NCBI GenBank assembly: GCA_016720635.1
Contig: JADKKF010000007.1
Coordinates: 62,001-126,000 of the forward strand
Direction: 5' to 3'
Origin: Saprospiraceae bacterium
GTDB taxonomy: Bacteria; Bacteroidota; Bacteroidia; Chitinophagales; Saprospiraceae
DNA: 64,000 nt
Below are positions 1 to 8,483 of this stretch, one piece after another; the first letter of the stretch is position 1; each line of letters starts with the position of its first letter. The translations under genes and the position numbers were made by a program. The notes below the pieces were generated by a model. That model saw only the letters and a list, made by a program, of their open reading frames with translations. It did no database searches and was not told the origin of the DNA.

Positions 1-863
1 ATATGGGACATAAACTTCTCTGAAGCGCCATAAGCTCCCACAGGCAACCCACCACCGATGATCTTACCGAATGTTATAATATCAGGGCTCACGCTGTACA
101 ATGCAGCGGCCCCTTCAAAACCAACTCGGAATCCAGAAATTACTTCATCGAAAATTAACAAGACATTGTATTCGTCGCATTTGGTTCTGAGATATTGAAG
201 GAAGGATTTGGTTTGGAGCAAAAGTCCATTATTTGCGGGAATGGGTTCAATGATGATAGCAGCTATTTGATCAGCATAATTGTGGAGACAATCCTCTAGT
301 GCGAACGGATCATTCAGAGGTAAAACAATCGTCTCAGCTGCAAAAGATGGTGGAATTCCTGCGGAGGTTGAAACCCCAAAAGTAGCCAATCCACTGCCAG
401 CTTTGACCATCAAGCTATCCACATGGCCGTGGTAACAACCATCGAATTTTATAATCTTATTTTTACCTGTAATACCTCGTGCCAATCTAATTGCAGACAT
501 TACAGCTTCTGTGCCTGAGCTTACGAAACGCAATTTTTCTATATACTGGTGATTCGAGATGATCAAATCAGCTAGTTCATTCTCTAGTCTAGTGGGAGCG
601 CCAAAAGATGTACCATTGATGGCGGTTTTTGAAATGGCCTCAATAACAGATGGATGAGCGTGTCCTAATATCATGGGCCCCCAAGAGCTACAGAAATCGA
701 GATAGGTATTGTCATCTTCGTCTGTGATATAGGCACCTTGACCTTTTTTGATAAATATGGGAGTTCCTCCGACTGATTTAAATGCTCGAACAGGAGAATT
801 TACGCCTCCAGGAAATAGGGTTTTCGCTTTAGCGAATAGTGATTCAGAATTTTTAAAATCCAT
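1..863 (-). CDS. hemL: glutamate-1-semialdehyde 2,1-aminomutase (5'-partial window, C-terminus missing)
   Basis: PLP enzyme that turns glutamate-1-semialdehyde into 5-aminolevulinate, the C5-route precursor of heme. The reverse strand reads from an ATG at 863 and stays open to the window edge, giving about the first 287 residues of a family usually near 430. The N-terminus has the family sequence LFPGGVNSPVRAF, then SSGTEAVMSAIRLARG, the FDGCYHGHVDSL stretch, the IFDEVISGFR aspartate that contacts the PLP ring nitrogen, and TFGKIIGGGLPVGAYG with the Schiff-base lysine. The C-terminal third lies outside the window. It starts 18 bp after the stop of the kinase gene on the same strand, so it is probably the third gene of that transcript. 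Identity is secure. Confidence 0.95.
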   Translation of the reverse strand, partial: MDFKNSESLFAKAKTLFPGGVNSPVRAFKSVGGTPIFIKKGQGAYITDEDDNTYLDFCSSWGPMILGHAHPSVIEAISKTAINGTSFGAPTRLENELADLIISNHQYIEKLRFVSSGTEAVMSAIRLARGITGKNKIIKFDGCYHGHVDSLMVKAGSGLATFGVSTSAGIPPSFAAETIVLPLNDPFALEDCLHNYADQIAAIIIEPIPANNGLLLQTKSFLQYLRTKCDEYNVLLIFDEVISGFRVGFEGAAALYSVSPDIITFGKIIGGGLPVGAYGASEKFMSH

Positions 864-881
864 GAGAATTTTATTTATTTT

Positions 882-1913
882 TTAAATGTCTTTTTCTTGC
901 TTGATAAAATCTTTCAGCAGCGAAATTTGGTTCTTGGCTCTAAAAAGATTGTGGGATTCGAAATCTATTTTATAATATTTATTCCCAATAATAAAATCTG
1001 TAAGAAACCGAATTGCTTGGATGTAAATTACACATTTTGCAAATTCTTTCCATAGATTTTTGTGATTATTTTTGAACTCTAGGAAATTACTTTCCAACAG
1101 TCCTTCTTTTAATGCATTGAAATACAGCTTATTAAAGTAAACATGATCTTCATTTTCATCTCCAGAACTCGTATAGGATCTGACCATATCACCAAAATCT
1201 ATCCAAGGGGTTCCAACCATAAAAGTATCCCAATCGATGATGGCCTTGATAGTAGGACCAGATTTATCGAACAAAATATTCCCCAATTTTGGGTCGCCAT
1301 GAATTACCTGCTGGACAAGTGTAAATTTTTGTTGATAGCCAATGACTTTTTCTACAATTTGGCTATTTTGGATCAAATACCTTATCTCATTTTCAGCTTC
1401 TTGATATTTCCCAATAAATCCGCTATTTAGCGCAGTATTAAAGGAATCCATTCTCCCTTTATAGTCATGAAATCCTGGAATTGGGTTTTTAATGGAACCA
1501 ATATCAATGTTCTGAATGTAACCATACAATTCTCCGATGGCCAATGAGGCAAAATATACCTCATCTGGACTCGAGGCTTTCTGGATATTTCTGCTATGTT
1601 CAATAAACGGATACACGCGCCAATATTTACCCTCAAAAGGTACTAGAATCCTTTCATCAACAGCTGAAATTGGAAATAAAATGCCTTTGGGATAACCCAT
1701 TTGCACCAAATGTTCTGCTATAACCTTAGAATTGTTTGTTAGAATGTCAAGGTTTTTGAATACATTGGTATTGACTGCTTGTAAGATCCAATTCTCTTCA
1801 CCTTCTGACGTTTTGAGTATTAATTGAAAAGTTTCATTGATGTGGCCATGGACGATTTTTATCAGTTTATAATCCAGAAAATTTTTGAAAAATAACCGAA
1901 TCAGGTGCTCCAT
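882..1913 (-). CDS. APH-fold phosphotransferase (possible sugar kinase)
   Basis: A 343-residue aminoglycoside-phosphotransferase/choline-kinase fold protein. The Brenner motif HGDPKLGN lies at residues 205-212 (catalytic Asp207, metal-binding Asn212), followed by the IDWD metal site near 228. The N-terminal lobe has a typical nucleotide-loop strand pattern (VHGHINETFQLIL). The gene begins 6 bp after the stop of a sugar-phosphate nucleotidyltransferase, and hemL follows 18 bp later. Kinase plus nucleotidyltransferase is the arrangement used to make a nucleotide sugar from a free sugar, as in NahK-type salvage, so a sugar substrate is a reasonable inference. Nothing in the sequence identifies which sugar. 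An antibiotic-resistance role is unlikely from context. Confidence 0.8.
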   Translation of the reverse strand: MEHLIRLFFKNFLDYKLIKIVHGHINETFQLILKTSEGEENWILQAVNTNVFKNLDILTNNSKVIAEHLVQMGYPKGILFPISAVDERILVPFEGKYWRVYPFIEHSRNIQKASSPDEVYFASLAIGELYGYIQNIDIGSIKNPIPGFHDYKGRMDSFNTALNSGFIGKYQEAENEIRYLIQNSQIVEKVIGYQQKFTLVQQVIHGDPKLGNILFDKSGPTIKAIIDWDTFMVGTPWIDFGDMVRSYTSSGDENEDHVYFNKLYFNALKEGLLESNFLEFKNNHKNLWKEFAKCVIYIQAIRFLTDFIIGNKYYKIDFESHNLFRAKNQISLLKDFIKQEKDI

Positions 1914-1919
1914 TATTTT

Positions 1920-2825
1920 CTAATTCCAAAGATTATTTGGATAAATGCCTTGGCTAATCAATTCTTTTATGGCTTCGATTACCACAGGTTTGTCTTCCTG
2001 ATAGGTGACTCCAAACCAGCGATCTGGAGAGCTGAGAACGTGTATATTGGCATGAGGATCAGAAATCAACTCATTTGCAACGATTGGAATAAAGAATTCA
2101 GCCCCTTCTTTCTTACTATCTTCCTTCAAGAATTTTTCAAAACCAGCTAAAAGACGCTGAAATATGGATGGATGGAAACCCCAAAAATTCATAGAAACAA
2201 TGGCTTCTTCTGGCACTTCTTGTACTTTTCCTTCTGAAATATAGCCTATATGCCCCTCAGGATATCTTTTTATTTTTGTTCTTTCGATGATCTCGGTTAG
2301 ATGGTTATTGCTATCGGCTTTACTGACTCCACGCGATACTTCCCCATTTTCGCTTAACGTATTTTTAAGCAAATATCCCATCATGCAATGGTGATTCGCT
2401 GTCACATGAGAATTTAAATATTCATGCATTAAATCAAATGCCCTGCTACCGTAATAATCGTCCGCATTGATTACTGCAAAAGGCTCATCAATCACGTCTT
2501 TTGCCATAAGTACTGCATGTCCAGTCCCCCAAGGTTTTTTTCTAGTAACCAATAGATCTTTGTCTTCGACTAAGGAATCAATCTCTTGGAAAACATATAT
2601 AACCTCGCATTTACCATTAAGAATTGGTTCGAATCTACTTTTAAAAGCTTCTTCAAAATCTTTTCGAATTATAAAAACGATTTTGTTAAATCCAGATCGC
2701 AAAGCATCATATAAAGAATAGTCAATAATGGTTTCTCCGTTAGGACCAATGCTATCCATTTGTTTCAAACCGCCGTATCTGCTCCCCATTCCAGCGGCTA
2801 AAATTAATAAAGTTGTTTTTTTCAA
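1920..2825 (-). CDS. sugar-phosphate nucleotidyltransferase
   Basis: A 301-residue NTP_transferase-fold enzyme expected to couple a sugar 1-phosphate to an NTP with release of pyrophosphate. The nucleotide-binding signature LAAGMGSRYGGLKQ is at residues 9-22, and an NADDYYG metal-binding segment lies near residue 120, after KPWGTGHAVLMAK. The length fits the short glucose-1-phosphate/N-acetylhexosamine-1-phosphate uridylyltransferase-like group without an added acyltransferase domain. It is the first gene of a leftward operon with the APH-fold kinase, and the two may form a sugar salvage pair. A TAtcTTTG promoter element lies 20 bp upstream of the ATG. The nucleotide and sugar specificity cannot be read from the sequence. 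Confidence 0.82.
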   Translation of the reverse strand: MKKTTLLILAAGMGSRYGGLKQMDSIGPNGETIIDYSLYDALRSGFNKIVFIIRKDFEEAFKSRFEPILNGKCEVIYVFQEIDSLVEDKDLLVTRKKPWGTGHAVLMAKDVIDEPFAVINADDYYGSRAFDLMHEYLNSHVTANHHCMMGYLLKNTLSENGEVSRGVSKADSNNHLTEIIERTKIKRYPEGHIGYISEGKVQEVPEEAIVSMNFWGFHPSIFQRLLAGFEKFLKEDSKKEGAEFFIPIVANELISDPHANIHVLSSPDRWFGVTYQEDKPVVIEAIKELISQGIYPNNLWN

Positions 2826-2844
2826 AATTTTAATTTTTAGTCTG

Positions 2845-2852
2845 CAAAGATA
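2845..2852 (-). promoter_or_regulatory. Bacteroidota -7 promoter element for the nucleotidyltransferase operon
   Basis: The reverse strand reads TATCTTTG, an exact match to the Bacteroidota TAnnTTTG element, ending 20 bp before the ATG at 2825. I see no TTTG at the usual 19-bp distance upstream. Confidence 0.6.
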
Positions 2853-2938
2853 CGTTGGAAAGACAAAATATTAGACTAAATTGAGGCAATTTGTATTTGA
2901 TTACGTCCATTCCTTCATTTTCTATTTTATTTTATTAA

Positions 2939-2968
2939 TTTGAGATTGACTCAAAATAAGTACCTTTG
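2939..2968 (+). promoter_or_regulatory. Bacteroidota promoter for the SCO-like/DUF420 pair
   Basis: TTTG at 2939-2942, an 18-bp spacer, then TACCTTTG at 2961-2968, close to the TTTG-N19-TAnnTTTG consensus. Its position makes the TTG at 2986 too near the transcription start and favours the ATG at 2998 for the downstream gene. Confidence 0.65.
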
Positions 2969-2997
2969 CGCGCAGGTAAAACGAATTGCCGCTTGTT

Positions 2998-3612
2998 ATG
3001 ACCAAAAAATCGAATTTTCACCTTTTGTTGGCTTGTATTGTCCTGTTTGGCCTTCCTATGCTTAGCTATTTTTTTCTAAAAGGAGGACTGTTTCAGTATC
3101 ATAGGATAAAGAAGGAAATTAAATTGGATGTGCCGATTGGCGACGTAAGTTCTTTTGATTTCGAAGGAACCGCTTTTGCGCCTCACAAAGTACAAGGTAA
3201 GATCTTGTCCATCAGCTTTTTGAATCCTAAATCATCCAATTATGAGCAAAATCTTGCTACATTAACCAAATATCAAACCCAATTTAAATTCAAGGAAGAT
3301 CTGATTCTTTTGACGTATCTGTTTGACCAGCCAGATATGGCGATGGACACAATGGTAGACAGGCTCGTGGCAAAATTTCCCAAATGGAAGTTTTTAAAAT
3401 TGCCAGTGGATGGTCAAGAAATTTTAAGGAAGGATTTTGGAATGGCGGATTCACTATTGCTAGGAAATAAATTGGAGGATGTGGTCGGCCTCATCGATCA
3501 GCATCATCATCTCCGTAATGTATATTTTTTGCACGAAATGGAATCGATTAAGAAGTGGGTCGAGCATACTGCTTTTTTGAGAGTTCCAGATCCATCCAAT
3601 AAACGAAGATAA
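2998..3612 (+). CDS. SCO1/SenC-like thioredoxin-fold protein without copper cysteines
   Basis: A 204-residue protein with one N-terminal membrane anchor (about residues 7-27) and a periplasmic domain. Placement in the SCO/thioredoxin-fold group rests on the strand order, an FDFEGTAF-like start and the following DUF420 gene, which often accompanies SCO proteins in Bacteroidota cytochrome-oxidase clusters. The usual CxxxC copper site is absent: the matching stretch reads SFLNPKSSNYEQN, and the only cysteine is inside the membrane anchor. Classical copper delivery to cytochrome oxidase is therefore doubtful; a structural or regulatory role in oxidase assembly is speculation. The open frame extends to a TTG at 2986, but promoter spacing supports the ATG at 2998. 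Confidence 0.6.
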   Translation: MTKKSNFHLLLACIVLFGLPMLSYFFLKGGLFQYHRIKKEIKLDVPIGDVSSFDFEGTAFAPHKVQGKILSISFLNPKSSNYEQNLATLTKYQTQFKFKEDLILLTYLFDQPDMAMDTMVDRLVAKFPKWKFLKLPVDGQEILRKDFGMADSLLLGNKLEDVVGLIDQHHHLRNVYFLHEMESIKKWVEHTAFLRVPDPSNKRR

Positions 3613-3624
3613 ATTTTTTTTCAC

Positions 3625-4146
3625 ATGATTACGACTCAAAAAACAGCCCAAATATTTACTTGGATATTTTCTGGTATAGTCTTGGTATTGGTTGGGGTTA
3701 TGCGAAAATATAAAATTGACTTAGGCATTGATTTTTCATTTCTGCCTCCGATTCACGCTTTGCTCAATAGCATGTGCGCTGTAGCATTAATCGCAGCTTA
3801 TTATTTCATTAAAAATAAGGATGTTGAAATGCATAGAAAGAGTATTTATGTTGCCCTAGGCTGTTCTGCCTTGTTTTTTATTTGTTATATCTTATATCAC
3901 TTTACTACAGAAGAGACAAAATACTGTGGAGAAGGGATAAGTCGTACTATTTATTTTGTGTTTCTTATTACTCATATCGTGTTGGCTGGCTTTTCTTTAC
4001 CTTTCATTTTAACTACTTATTTTAGAGCTTATCGTGGAGATTATGTCTTGCACAAAAAAATGGCGAGATGGATTTTCCCTATTTGGTTATATGTAGCCGT
4101 CTCGGGGCCCATCTGTTATTTTATGTTGATGCCTTGCTATCGATAG
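3625..4146 (+). CDS. DUF420 integral membrane protein (CtaM/YozB-like)
   Basis: A 173-residue, mostly hydrophobic protein with about five membrane spans. It carries the DUF420 pattern: a histidine-containing loop, MHRKSIYVALG, next to a hydrophobic span ending YILYHFTTEETKY, then HIVLAGFSLPF and a lysine/arginine-rich LHKKMARW before the last span. DUF420 members such as Bacillus CtaM are needed for maturation of heme-copper oxidases. The gene begins 12 bp after the SCO-like gene and is probably co-transcribed with it. No oxidase subunit lies in this window. Family assignment is firm; its exact function here is inferred. Confidence 0.8.
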   Translation: MITTQKTAQIFTWIFSGIVLVLVGVMRKYKIDLGIDFSFLPPIHALLNSMCAVALIAAYYFIKNKDVEMHRKSIYVALGCSALFFICYILYHFTTEETKYCGEGISRTIYFVFLITHIVLAGFSLPFILTTYFRAYRGDYVLHKKMARWIFPIWLYVAVSGPICYFMLMPCYR

Positions 4147-4147
4147 T

Positions 4148-5026
4148 TTAGTTATTTTTTCCAAAAAGAAACTCCAAAGGATAATGAAATCTTGAGTGCC
4201 AAGATGCTTCTGAATGGTCGTGTCCGTCAAAAAGTAAAGCCCTCCACAGACTAGGCGGATATTCTGTCATAATGATATTTATCTCACTTTGTAAAGGCGG
4301 GTAGAGTCTATCTAAATTGTCATTTCCATAATCGAAATAAATCTTTTGATTGGTAAGGTCTTGGATTTTATGTTTGAGATATAACCTTGTTGCATATGGG
4401 AAATCATTGTCTTCTAACTGAAATGTCCCAGGCCAATGTGTGGACATACACGCCGCGCCACCAAACACATCAGGATATTCCATTTGAGCATACCAAGAAA
4501 TTAATCCGCCCATACTTGCTCCCCCGACATATGTTGATGCACGATCCGTTTTTATATTGTATTTTTTGTCGATAAAAGGCTTTAATTCTTGGGTCAAAAA
4601 TTTCAAGTAATCATCGGAAATTGGAATAAAGTCTGAGGTGATTTTTCCAGCTTCGATCAGCATCTTAGTTATTTTGTTTTTTTGATCTCTATTCAAAAGA
4701 TTATAGGGCTTTTGTGGAAAATAATCTATATGCCTGGTGGCACCACCGTTCCAAATCCCTACGACGATAAAATCACGCACTTTTCCATCATTCATCCATT
4801 TTTGTGATACCTGATCTACTAACCAAGCTGAGCCATTCCATGTCGTTTTCGGGTCAAACAACATTTGTCCATCGTGGATATAAAATACTTCGAATGAACC
4901 ATCATTTCTATAATGTTCGGGTAACCAAACTTCGATATGCCTAGAGGTAACATAGTTGGATTTAAAGTCCGCATATGCATCAATTTTGCCAAATTTAGGT
5001 TTCTGCTCTGGGATAAATGATTCCAT
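4148..5026 (-). CDS. esterase D-family alpha/beta hydrolase
   Basis: A 292-residue PF00756-type esterase. The N-terminal beta-sandwich-like stretch leads to VFYIHDGQMLFDP, the nucleophile elbow GGASMGGL (central Ser), and a C-terminal FDGHDHSEASWHSR containing the likely catalytic His. It has no signal peptide, so it is probably cytoplasmic. A TTG six bases upstream is in frame, but the ATG at 5026 is the more usual start. Its stop is only 1 bp from the end of the convergent DUF420 gene. A second, shorter member of the same family lies at 20961. The substrate is unknown; family members include enterobactin-type esterases and S-formylglutathione hydrolases. Confidence 0.8.
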   Translation of the reverse strand: MESFIPEQKPKFGKIDAYADFKSNYVTSRHIEVWLPEHYRNDGSFEVFYIHDGQMLFDPKTTWNGSAWLVDQVSQKWMNDGKVRDFIVVGIWNGGATRHIDYFPQKPYNLLNRDQKNKITKMLIEAGKITSDFIPISDDYLKFLTQELKPFIDKKYNIKTDRASTYVGGASMGGLISWYAQMEYPDVFGGAACMSTHWPGTFQLEDNDFPYATRLYLKHKIQDLTNQKIYFDYGNDNLDRLYPPLQSEINIIMTEYPPSLWRALLFDGHDHSEASWHSRFHYPLEFLFGKNN

Positions 5027-5105
5027 TTTCAATGATTTATAATAGTAGGACTATCCAAAATTGTCCAAATTTTAAAAACTAACAGTATATTAATAGCTTA
5101 TTATG

Positions 5106-5113
5106 TACTTTTG
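5106..5113 (+). promoter_or_regulatory. Bacteroidota -7 promoter element (TActTTTG)
   Basis: Exact TAnnTTTG match, 27 bp before the ATG at 5141. The in-frame TTG at 5111 lies inside this element, which argues that the aminotransferase starts at 5141. Confidence 0.6.
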
Positions 5114-5140
5114 TTCTACAAAATTGTATCAATAAAATAC

Positions 5141-6298
5141 ATGGATTTAACATCAAAATTACCGAATTCAAACACATCGATATTTGCAGTGATGACGGCT
5201 TTGGCGACGAAGCATAATGCTATTAATTTGGCCCAGGGGTTTCCAGATTATCCCATTAGTGGGCGATTGATGGATTTGGTTTATGAAAAGATGAAAAGCG
5301 GATTCAACCAATATGCCCCAATGCCTGGCTTATTGACTCTGCGAGAATCCATTGCTTCTAAACTCGACCATTTATATCAACTGCCTATCAACGTCCAAGA
5401 TGAAATAACCGTGGTTGCAGGAGCCACACAGGGCATATTTACTGCGATCCAAGCACTAGTAGGTAGGGGAGACGAGGTAATCATCTTCGAACCAGCTTAT
5501 GATTCTTATATCCCTAGTATAAAATTGGCAGGAGCTATTGCTGTTCCAATTGCATTGGAAGGGCCGAATTTCAGTATAGATTGGGATTTTGTCGCTACGA
5601 AAGTTAATGATCGAACCAAACTGATATTAATCAACACACCCCATAACCCAAGTGGAACCATTTTGCAGCAAGAAGACTGGAATCGTCTATACGATTTGAT
5701 AAAAGGAAAAAGCATCATGGTTTTGAGCGATGAGGTGTATGAGCATCTTGTCTTCGATGATCAGCGTCACGTTAGTTTATTGCAGCAGCCTTGGTGGAGA
5801 GATCATGGTTTGGCTGTTTATTCATTTGGGAAAACGCTTCATGCCACGGGATGGAAGCTTGGCTATATCATAGCACCTAGTTTTATTTCAAAAGAGATTA
5901 GAAAAGTGCACCAGTTTGAAGTTTTTTCATGCAATACGCCCATTCAAGCTGCGATAGCGGAATATATTTTAGATAGCGAGGTTTATATCGATTTGCCTTC
6001 TTTTTTTCAAGAGAAAAGAGATTATTTAAATGAGCAAATTGCTGGTAGTTTGTTTCATATTTACAAGAGTGCAGGGACCTATTTTACATTGGTAGATTAT
6101 AGAGATATTTCAAATAAAAAAGATACAGAATTCGCGAAAGATTTGGTAGAAAAATACGGGATAGCGACGATTCCATTATCTGTTTTTTATACCAATCCAG
6201 TTGAAAATCAATCGCTTATTAGACTTTGTTTTGCTAAAGAAATCTCTACATTGAAAGCAGCTTCTGAAATTTTAAATCAGGTGAAAAGTGAACGCTAG
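5141..6298 (+). CDS. PLP-dependent aminotransferase, methionine/kynurenine type
   Basis: A 385-residue class I/II aminotransferase. Motifs are INLAQGFPDYP near the N-terminus, AGATQGIF, the NTPHNPSGT segment, LSDEVYEHLVFD with the PLP-ring Asp, and SFGKTLHATGWKLGY with the Schiff-base Lys231. The LAQGFPDYP start and overall pattern are those of the YbdL/kynurenine aminotransferase group, which prefers methionine and aromatic donors. ATG 5141 is chosen because the upstream TTG at 5111 falls in the promoter. Its last 11 bases overlap the next gene, suggesting translational coupling with the flavoprotein dehydrogenase, although a shared pathway is not obvious. Confidence 0.88.
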   Translation: MDLTSKLPNSNTSIFAVMTALATKHNAINLAQGFPDYPISGRLMDLVYEKMKSGFNQYAPMPGLLTLRESIASKLDHLYQLPINVQDEITVVAGATQGIFTAIQALVGRGDEVIIFEPAYDSYIPSIKLAGAIAVPIALEGPNFSIDWDFVATKVNDRTKLILINTPHNPSGTILQQEDWNRLYDLIKGKSIMVLSDEVYEHLVFDDQRHVSLLQQPWWRDHGLAVYSFGKTLHATGWKLGYIIAPSFISKEIRKVHQFEVFSCNTPIQAAIAEYILDSEVYIDLPSFFQEKRDYLNEQIAGSLFHIYKSAGTYFTLVDYRDISNKKDTEFAKDLVEKYGIATIPLSVFYTNPVENQSLIRLCFAKEISTLKAASEILNQVKSER

Positions 6299-7697
6299 AT
6301 ACAATCTAATTACACAAGAAAATATTGCCCACTTTTGTGAAATTTTAGGATCTGAAAAGGTGAAAACTCAATCAGAAGATCTTAGTTTTTACGGGAAAGA
6401 TGAGACTGAGGATTTGTGTTTTTTACCTACTTGTGTTTTGTTTCCAAATACAGCAGAACAAATATCAGAAATTGTGAAATATTGCAATGGTAAATTGATC
6501 CCTATAACAGTTCGTGGAGGTGGCACAGGATTGGCGGGAGGTGCATTGCCCGTCGAAGGAGGGGTCGTTTTGTCCATGAAAAATTTTGATAAAATCCTCA
6601 ATATTGATGAGAAAAATTATCAAGTAACCGTAGAGCCAGGAGTGATAACTGAATTATTACAAGATATGCTAAAATCCAAGCAGTTATTTTATCCTCCCGA
6701 CCCATCTTCAAGGGGCATTTGCTTTATCGGAGGCAATATTTCCACAAATGCTGGAGGCCCAAAAGCCGTTAAATACGGCGTCGTTAAAGACTATGTCCTT
6801 AATTTGCAAGTGGTAACTGCCAGTGGTGAGATCATTTGGACAGGTGCGAATACCTTGAAAAATAGCACCGGGTACAATCTGACCCAGTTGATCGTAGGGA
6901 GCGAAGGGACGCTTGCCATTGTTTGTAAAATAGTTTTAAAGGTAATCCCATTGCCGACCCATAGCTTCTTGATGTTAATACCCTTTAGTTCTTCTAAAGA
7001 CGCTTGTGCAACGGTAGCCAAAATCTTCCAAAAAGGGGTGACACCCTCCGCTTTGGAGTTCATGGAGCGAACGGCAATAGACTGGGCCACGAAGTACTTG
7101 CAGGAAGAAATAATCCCAATGGAACCTGGTGTCCAAGCACATTTATTGGTCGAAGTCGATGGATTTGATCCCGAAATACTAATGAAGGATTGCGAAAAAA
7201 TAAGCGATGTAGCGACCGAAATGGGTTGTGGTGAAATATATTTTGCAGACGATGAGTTCCAGAAATCTCGGCTATGGAAATTGAGAAGGAATGTAGCTCA
7301 CGCCGTCAAATCCCAATCCATTTACAAAGAGGAAGATACGGTGGTACCACGGGCATTTCTCCCAGAACTATTGGAGACAGTTAAGGCTGTAGGTCAGAAA
7401 TATGGCTTTGAATCGGTATGCTACGGTCATGCTGGTGATGGAAACTTACACGTCAATATTTTAAAAGGGGAACTAACCCAAGAGCAATGGACGAATGAAG
7501 TACCAAAAGGCATTCGAGAGATTTTTTATAGAGTAAAGCAACTTGGTGGGACAATTTCAGGTGAACACGGCATTGGGTGGGTTCAAAAGCCTTATATGGA
7601 CATTATGTTTGATCCATATCATTTGTCTTTGTTTTCAAGTATTAAAAAGGTTTTTGACCCCAATAATATCTTAAATCCTAGTAAAATAGTTCCTTGA
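6288..7697 (+). CDS. FAD-linked 2-hydroxyacid dehydrogenase (GlcD/D-lactate dehydrogenase type)
   Basis: A 469-residue flavoprotein of the vanillyl-alcohol-oxidase fold. The FAD-binding half has the PCMH pattern VRGGGTGLAGGALP and DPSSRGICFIGGNISTNAGG; the substrate half ends with YGHAGDGNLHVNIL and SGEHGIGWVQK, conserved in GlcD and D-lactate/D-2-hydroxyglutarate dehydrogenases. No iron-sulfur partner (GlcF) is adjacent. The start is a GTG at 6288 overlapping the aminotransferase stop by 11 bases; there is no suitable ATG near it. The stop is 1 bp from the end of the convergent upp gene. Glycolate, D-lactate and D-2-hydroxyglutarate are all possible substrates. Confidence 0.87.
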   Translation: MNARYNLITQENIAHFCEILGSEKVKTQSEDLSFYGKDETEDLCFLPTCVLFPNTAEQISEIVKYCNGKLIPITVRGGGTGLAGGALPVEGGVVLSMKNFDKILNIDEKNYQVTVEPGVITELLQDMLKSKQLFYPPDPSSRGICFIGGNISTNAGGPKAVKYGVVKDYVLNLQVVTASGEIIWTGANTLKNSTGYNLTQLIVGSEGTLAIVCKIVLKVIPLPTHSFLMLIPFSSSKDACATVAKIFQKGVTPSALEFMERTAIDWATKYLQEEIIPMEPGVQAHLLVEVDGFDPEILMKDCEKISDVATEMGCGEIYFADDEFQKSRLWKLRRNVAHAVKSQSIYKEEDTVVPRAFLPELLETVKAVGQKYGFESVCYGHAGDGNLHVNILKGELTQEQWTNEVPKGIREIFYRVKQLGGTISGEHGIGWVQKPYMDIMFDPYHLSLFSSIKKVFDPNNILNPSKIVP

Positions 7698-7698
7698 T

Positions 7699-8361
7699 TT
7701 AAGACTGTTCTTTGCTGCCATAAGCCAAATCTCCTGCGTCGCCTAAGCCAGGTACGATATATCCCTTTTCGGTCAATTCAGGGTCTTCAGCCGCCGTCCA
7801 AATCTCTAGTTTTGGGTGGGCTGCCAATAAAGTTTCAATGCCAAATCGAGAGGCTATGACTGTAGCTAAAATGAGTCTTTTGGGTTGATTTATCTCTTTA
7901 AAGGCGTTTAATACCGAAATAAAGCTTTTGCCAGTAGCCAACATAGGGTCACAAAGTATAATCGTCCTTTCTGAAAATGCTGGAGAAGTAAAATAATCCA
8001 TGGCAATCGAAAAAGATTGGTCTTGGGCGTGTTTTCTATAAGCTCCTATAAAGCCAGCATCCGCGTGGTCAAAATAATTTAAGATACCTTGTTGAAGGGG
8101 AATCCCTGCCCTTAATATGCTCATTATGACCATTTCATCCTGGATACTTTCTACATGAGCTGGTGAGAGGGGAGTCTGGATTGTTTCTTGGGTATAATCC
8201 AAAGTTTTTGAGATCTCGTAGGCTAATATATTCCCAATTCTCTCTATGTTTTTCCTAAATCTCAGCCGGTCTTTTTGCGTTTCAATATTTCTAATTTCTT
8301 TCAAATAGGTATTTAGGATACTATTGGATGCATTTAGGACGTGGACTCTATCCGAATTCAT
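7699..8361 (-). CDS. upp: uracil phosphoribosyltransferase
   Basis: A 220-residue type I phosphoribosyltransferase that makes UMP from uracil and PRPP in pyrimidine salvage. The PRPP loop DPMLATGKS occupies residues 138-146, preceded by a hydrophobic strand (TIILC), and the uracil-binding C-terminus reads GYIVPGLGDAGDLAYG. SILRAGIPL near residue 85 is the phosphate-binding region. Length is normal for the family. It is transcribed leftward as a single gene between the acyl-CoA ligase and the flavoprotein gene, with a 122-bp upstream gap in which I found no exact TAnnTTTG element. Confidence 0.93.
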   Translation of the reverse strand: MNSDRVHVLNASNSILNTYLKEIRNIETQKDRLRFRKNIERIGNILAYEISKTLDYTQETIQTPLSPAHVESIQDEMVIMSILRAGIPLQQGILNYFDHADAGFIGAYRKHAQDQSFSIAMDYFTSPAFSERTIILCDPMLATGKSFISVLNAFKEINQPKRLILATVIASRFGIETLLAAHPKLEIWTAAEDPELTEKGYIVPGLGDAGDLAYGSKEQS

Positions 8362-8483
8362 AAAGTTGAGATTTGACCGCTAAGATAATAATATTTTATG
8401 TTTTTATACGAATGAAATTTTTATTAGAAAAAACCATCGGTTTAATGCTGGACAAACAAAATAAAAATTGGAAAGTGTTTTGC

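Noticed and set aside
882..1913. Aminoglycoside-resistance gene
   Set aside because: The fold is shared, but the gene sits in an operon with a sugar nucleotidyltransferase and shows no sign of transfer.
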